A stretch of 5,614 bases of DNA, from positions 1 through 5,614 of the forward strand of contig CAKROP010000158.1 of the NCBI GenBank assembly GCA_934373375.1, given 5' to 3'. The notes under the pieces are model-generated. The model had not been told where the DNA came from. It searched no databases and saw only the letters and a program-made list of their open reading frames with translations. The stretch comes from an uncultured Anaerosacchariphilus sp. Its GTDB lineage: Bacteria > Bacillota > Clostridia > Lachnospirales > Lachnospiraceae. Below, one piece after another: positions 4,628 to 5,614 of this stretch; position 1 is the stretch's first letter, and each line of letters opens with the position of its first letter. The translations under genes and the position numbers were made by a program.

Positions 4628-5505
4628 TACACGTCGCGGAATGCGTCGATTAAATCTGTGAACCAGCGTAGTTCACAGGCAAAGCGCTGGCGCAGCTGAT
4701 CCGGCATCTCCCGACCCTTGCCGATATCAAAAAAACCGCGACCGCTGTGGACGGCAAGATAGAACCTGCCGTCCGGATTGAGATTCACGGCAAATTTACC
4801 GAAGGAGGAATCTGCCAGTGCCAGGATCTGCTCGATGAGGCCGGGGTTCAGGATGCAAAGGGCCGCCTGCGCATCGTCGCTGCTCAGATTAAATCGTTTA
4901 TCAAACATCTCATTGCCTGTCTTGATCGTTCGGGCGTTGAACAGCTTATCCATTTTGTCCCGCGGCCAGATGGTCAGCCACGTTGGGAATTCCCGGTTCA
5001 GCTCGCACAGCATCCACTGGCCGGTGTAGACCACCTGCTCGTTCTTCTCCCACAGGCCGGTCTCCTCCCGCTGAAACTCGCTGACTTCCGTCAATCTGAC
5101 GGTACACAGCTCCACGGTCAGGCCGCAATATGTTCCACGGATATACCCGCTGCCGCTGCAATGGGTGTGGCTGGGCAGGGGAATGTTCGTGTCCTCTGCG
5201 TCCAGAAGATGCGGCGTAGGGTTCATCTGCACGTTTTCAAGGGCAGCGCCCACGATGTCCGGCGCAATGGCGTCGAAGGTCTGCCGTCCTGCCTGCTCCC
5301 CGGACTTGCCCTGTACCATCTGCCCCAGGCCGAGAACCACTCCGCCGATAACAACCAGCACAAGGTTGCCGCCCAGGATCATACCTGCCACTGCAATCAC
5401 CCCGCCCAGCAGCGAGAGAATTTTTCCACCCAGCTTGCCGCCCTTGCTTTTGCGCAGTTCCTGCGCCAATTGCTCATCTGTCATGTTCATTTTCTGTTCT
5501 GTCAT
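4627..5505 (-). CDS. DUF3137-like membrane protein
   Basis: 292 residues. A short polar N-terminus (1-24) precedes a hydrophobic region at ~27-63 (ILSLLGGVIAVAGMILG, then LVLVVIGGVVLGLGQMV) that can form two close membrane helices with a tight glycine-rich turn. Residues ~70-292 form a soluble domain resembling DUF3137: SGYIRGTYCGLTVELCTVRL, then TGQWMLCELNREF, LTIWPRD, TGNEMFDKRFNLSSDDAQAALCIL and GRFYLAVHSGRGFFDI. That order, with a mid-domain F/Y-x-G-x-x segment, a TIWP-like strand, an F-x-K-x-F-x-[VL]-x-S-x-D step and a late F-Y-[LI]-A strand, is the family pattern as I recall it. Biochemical function is unknown. The ATG at 5503-5505 has AAGGAG 6 nt upstream; ATGs at codons 6 and 8 are less well placed. 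The preceding gene's stop lies within that ribosome site and the next gene begins 14 bp after the TAA, so this is the middle of a tight operon. Confidence 0.78.
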   Translation of the reverse strand: MTEQKMNMTDEQLAQELRKSKGGKLGGKILSLLGGVIAVAGMILGGNLVLVVIGGVVLGLGQMVQGKSGEQAGRQTFDAIAPDIVGAALENVQMNPTPHLLDAEDTNIPLPSHTHCSGSGYIRGTYCGLTVELCTVRLTEVSEFQREETGLWEKNEQVVYTGQWMLCELNREFPTWLTIWPRDKMDKLFNARTIKTGNEMFDKRFNLSSDDAQAALCILNPGLIEQILALADSSFGKFAVNLNPDGRFYLAVHSGRGFFDIGKGREMPDQLRQRFACELRWFTDLIDAFRDV

Positions 5506-5511
5506 ATTCTT

Positions 5512-5517
5512 CTCCTT
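5512..5517 (-). promoter_or_regulatory. Ribosome binding site of the DUF3137-like gene
   Basis: AAGGAG on the minus strand, 6 nt before the ATG at 5505. It shares bases with the TAA (5516-5518) of the upstream gene, implying coupled translation. Confidence 0.7.
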
Positions 5518-5614
5518 ATTCTGTCGTGCCGGTCAGAGCGGGGCTTTCCGTTATCAGATCCAGCAGATTGCCCATACCGGTCAGCGAGGCGGTGAACCAC
5601 TTGCGGATGCCGTC
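5516..5614 (-). CDS. C-terminal end of an unidentified protein (cut by the window edge)
   Basis: The last 32 codons and a TAA stop are visible; the rest lies beyond the right edge. The peptide reads DGIRKWFTASLTGMGNLL, then DLITESPALTGTTE. It is open from the edge, has the codon use of its neighbours, and ends inside the ribosome binding site of the DUF3137-like gene, so it is almost certainly the preceding gene of the same operon. The piece is too short to name a family. It does not look like the end of a LemA protein, which was the first partner considered for DUF3137. Confidence 0.72.
   Translation of the reverse strand, partial: DGIRKWFTASLTGMGNLLDLITESPALTGTTE

Noticed and set aside
4747..5595. 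Long plus-strand open frame (282 codons) antisense to the DUF3137-like gene
   Set aside because: It has no ribosome site or recognisable domain, and it runs across the junction of two minus-strand genes whose starts and stops are coupled.
5516..5614. Upstream partial gene as a LemA-family protein
   Set aside because: LemA was considered as a neighbour of DUF3137, but the visible 32 residues show none of the LemA C-terminal pattern.
3843..5614. Toxin-antitoxin, phage-defence or mobile element module
   Set aside because: No nuclease, nucleotidyltransferase, DNA-binding, transposase or integrase motif, and no terminal repeats, are visible around these membrane genes.

Overview
The window looks like chromosome from a spore-forming Clostridia, most likely the Lachnospiraceae. 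This is inferred from three things: a cytoplasmic Csp-type subtilase, a type I dehydroquinase, and a two-S1-domain protein of a kind I associate with that family. Shine-Dalgarno sites are strong and Gram-positive in style. Coding DNA is moderately GC-rich, but the first ~330 bases are clearly AT-rich.

Layout from left to right: (1) 1-89, minus: the first 29 codons of a small membrane protein that runs off the left edge, with its own candidate promoter. (2) 266-2032, minus: a Csp-like S8 serine protease with an intact catalytic triad. Its last ~22 codons look like a read-through caused by one extra base in a G run, and a hairpin with a T tract lies inside that tail. (3) 2179-2940, minus: aroD, 3-dehydroquinate dehydratase, with every active-site residue present. 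(4) 2941-3063: a compact divergent promoter region serving aroD and the next gene. (5) 3064-3768, plus: a double-S1-domain RNA-binding protein. (6) 3770-3824: a long, nearly perfect inverted repeat acting as a two-way terminator between convergent genes. (7) 3843-5614, minus: an operon of at least four genes read toward the terminator. In order of transcription these are the end of an unidentified gene, a DUF3137-like membrane protein, a 64-residue two-helix membrane protein, and a DUF3592-like membrane protein with a duplicated transmembrane helix.

The protease, aroD and the S1 gene are separate units of known families (possible spore germination, the shikimate pathway, RNA binding). The right-hand operon is the least understood part. 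Three consecutive, tightly coupled genes encode membrane proteins with no assigned function, and the operon continues beyond the window. I see no tRNA, rRNA, CRISPR array, transposase or phage gene, and no clear evidence of a wholly new system. The best leads are that operon, the protease C-terminal frameshift, and the helix duplication.
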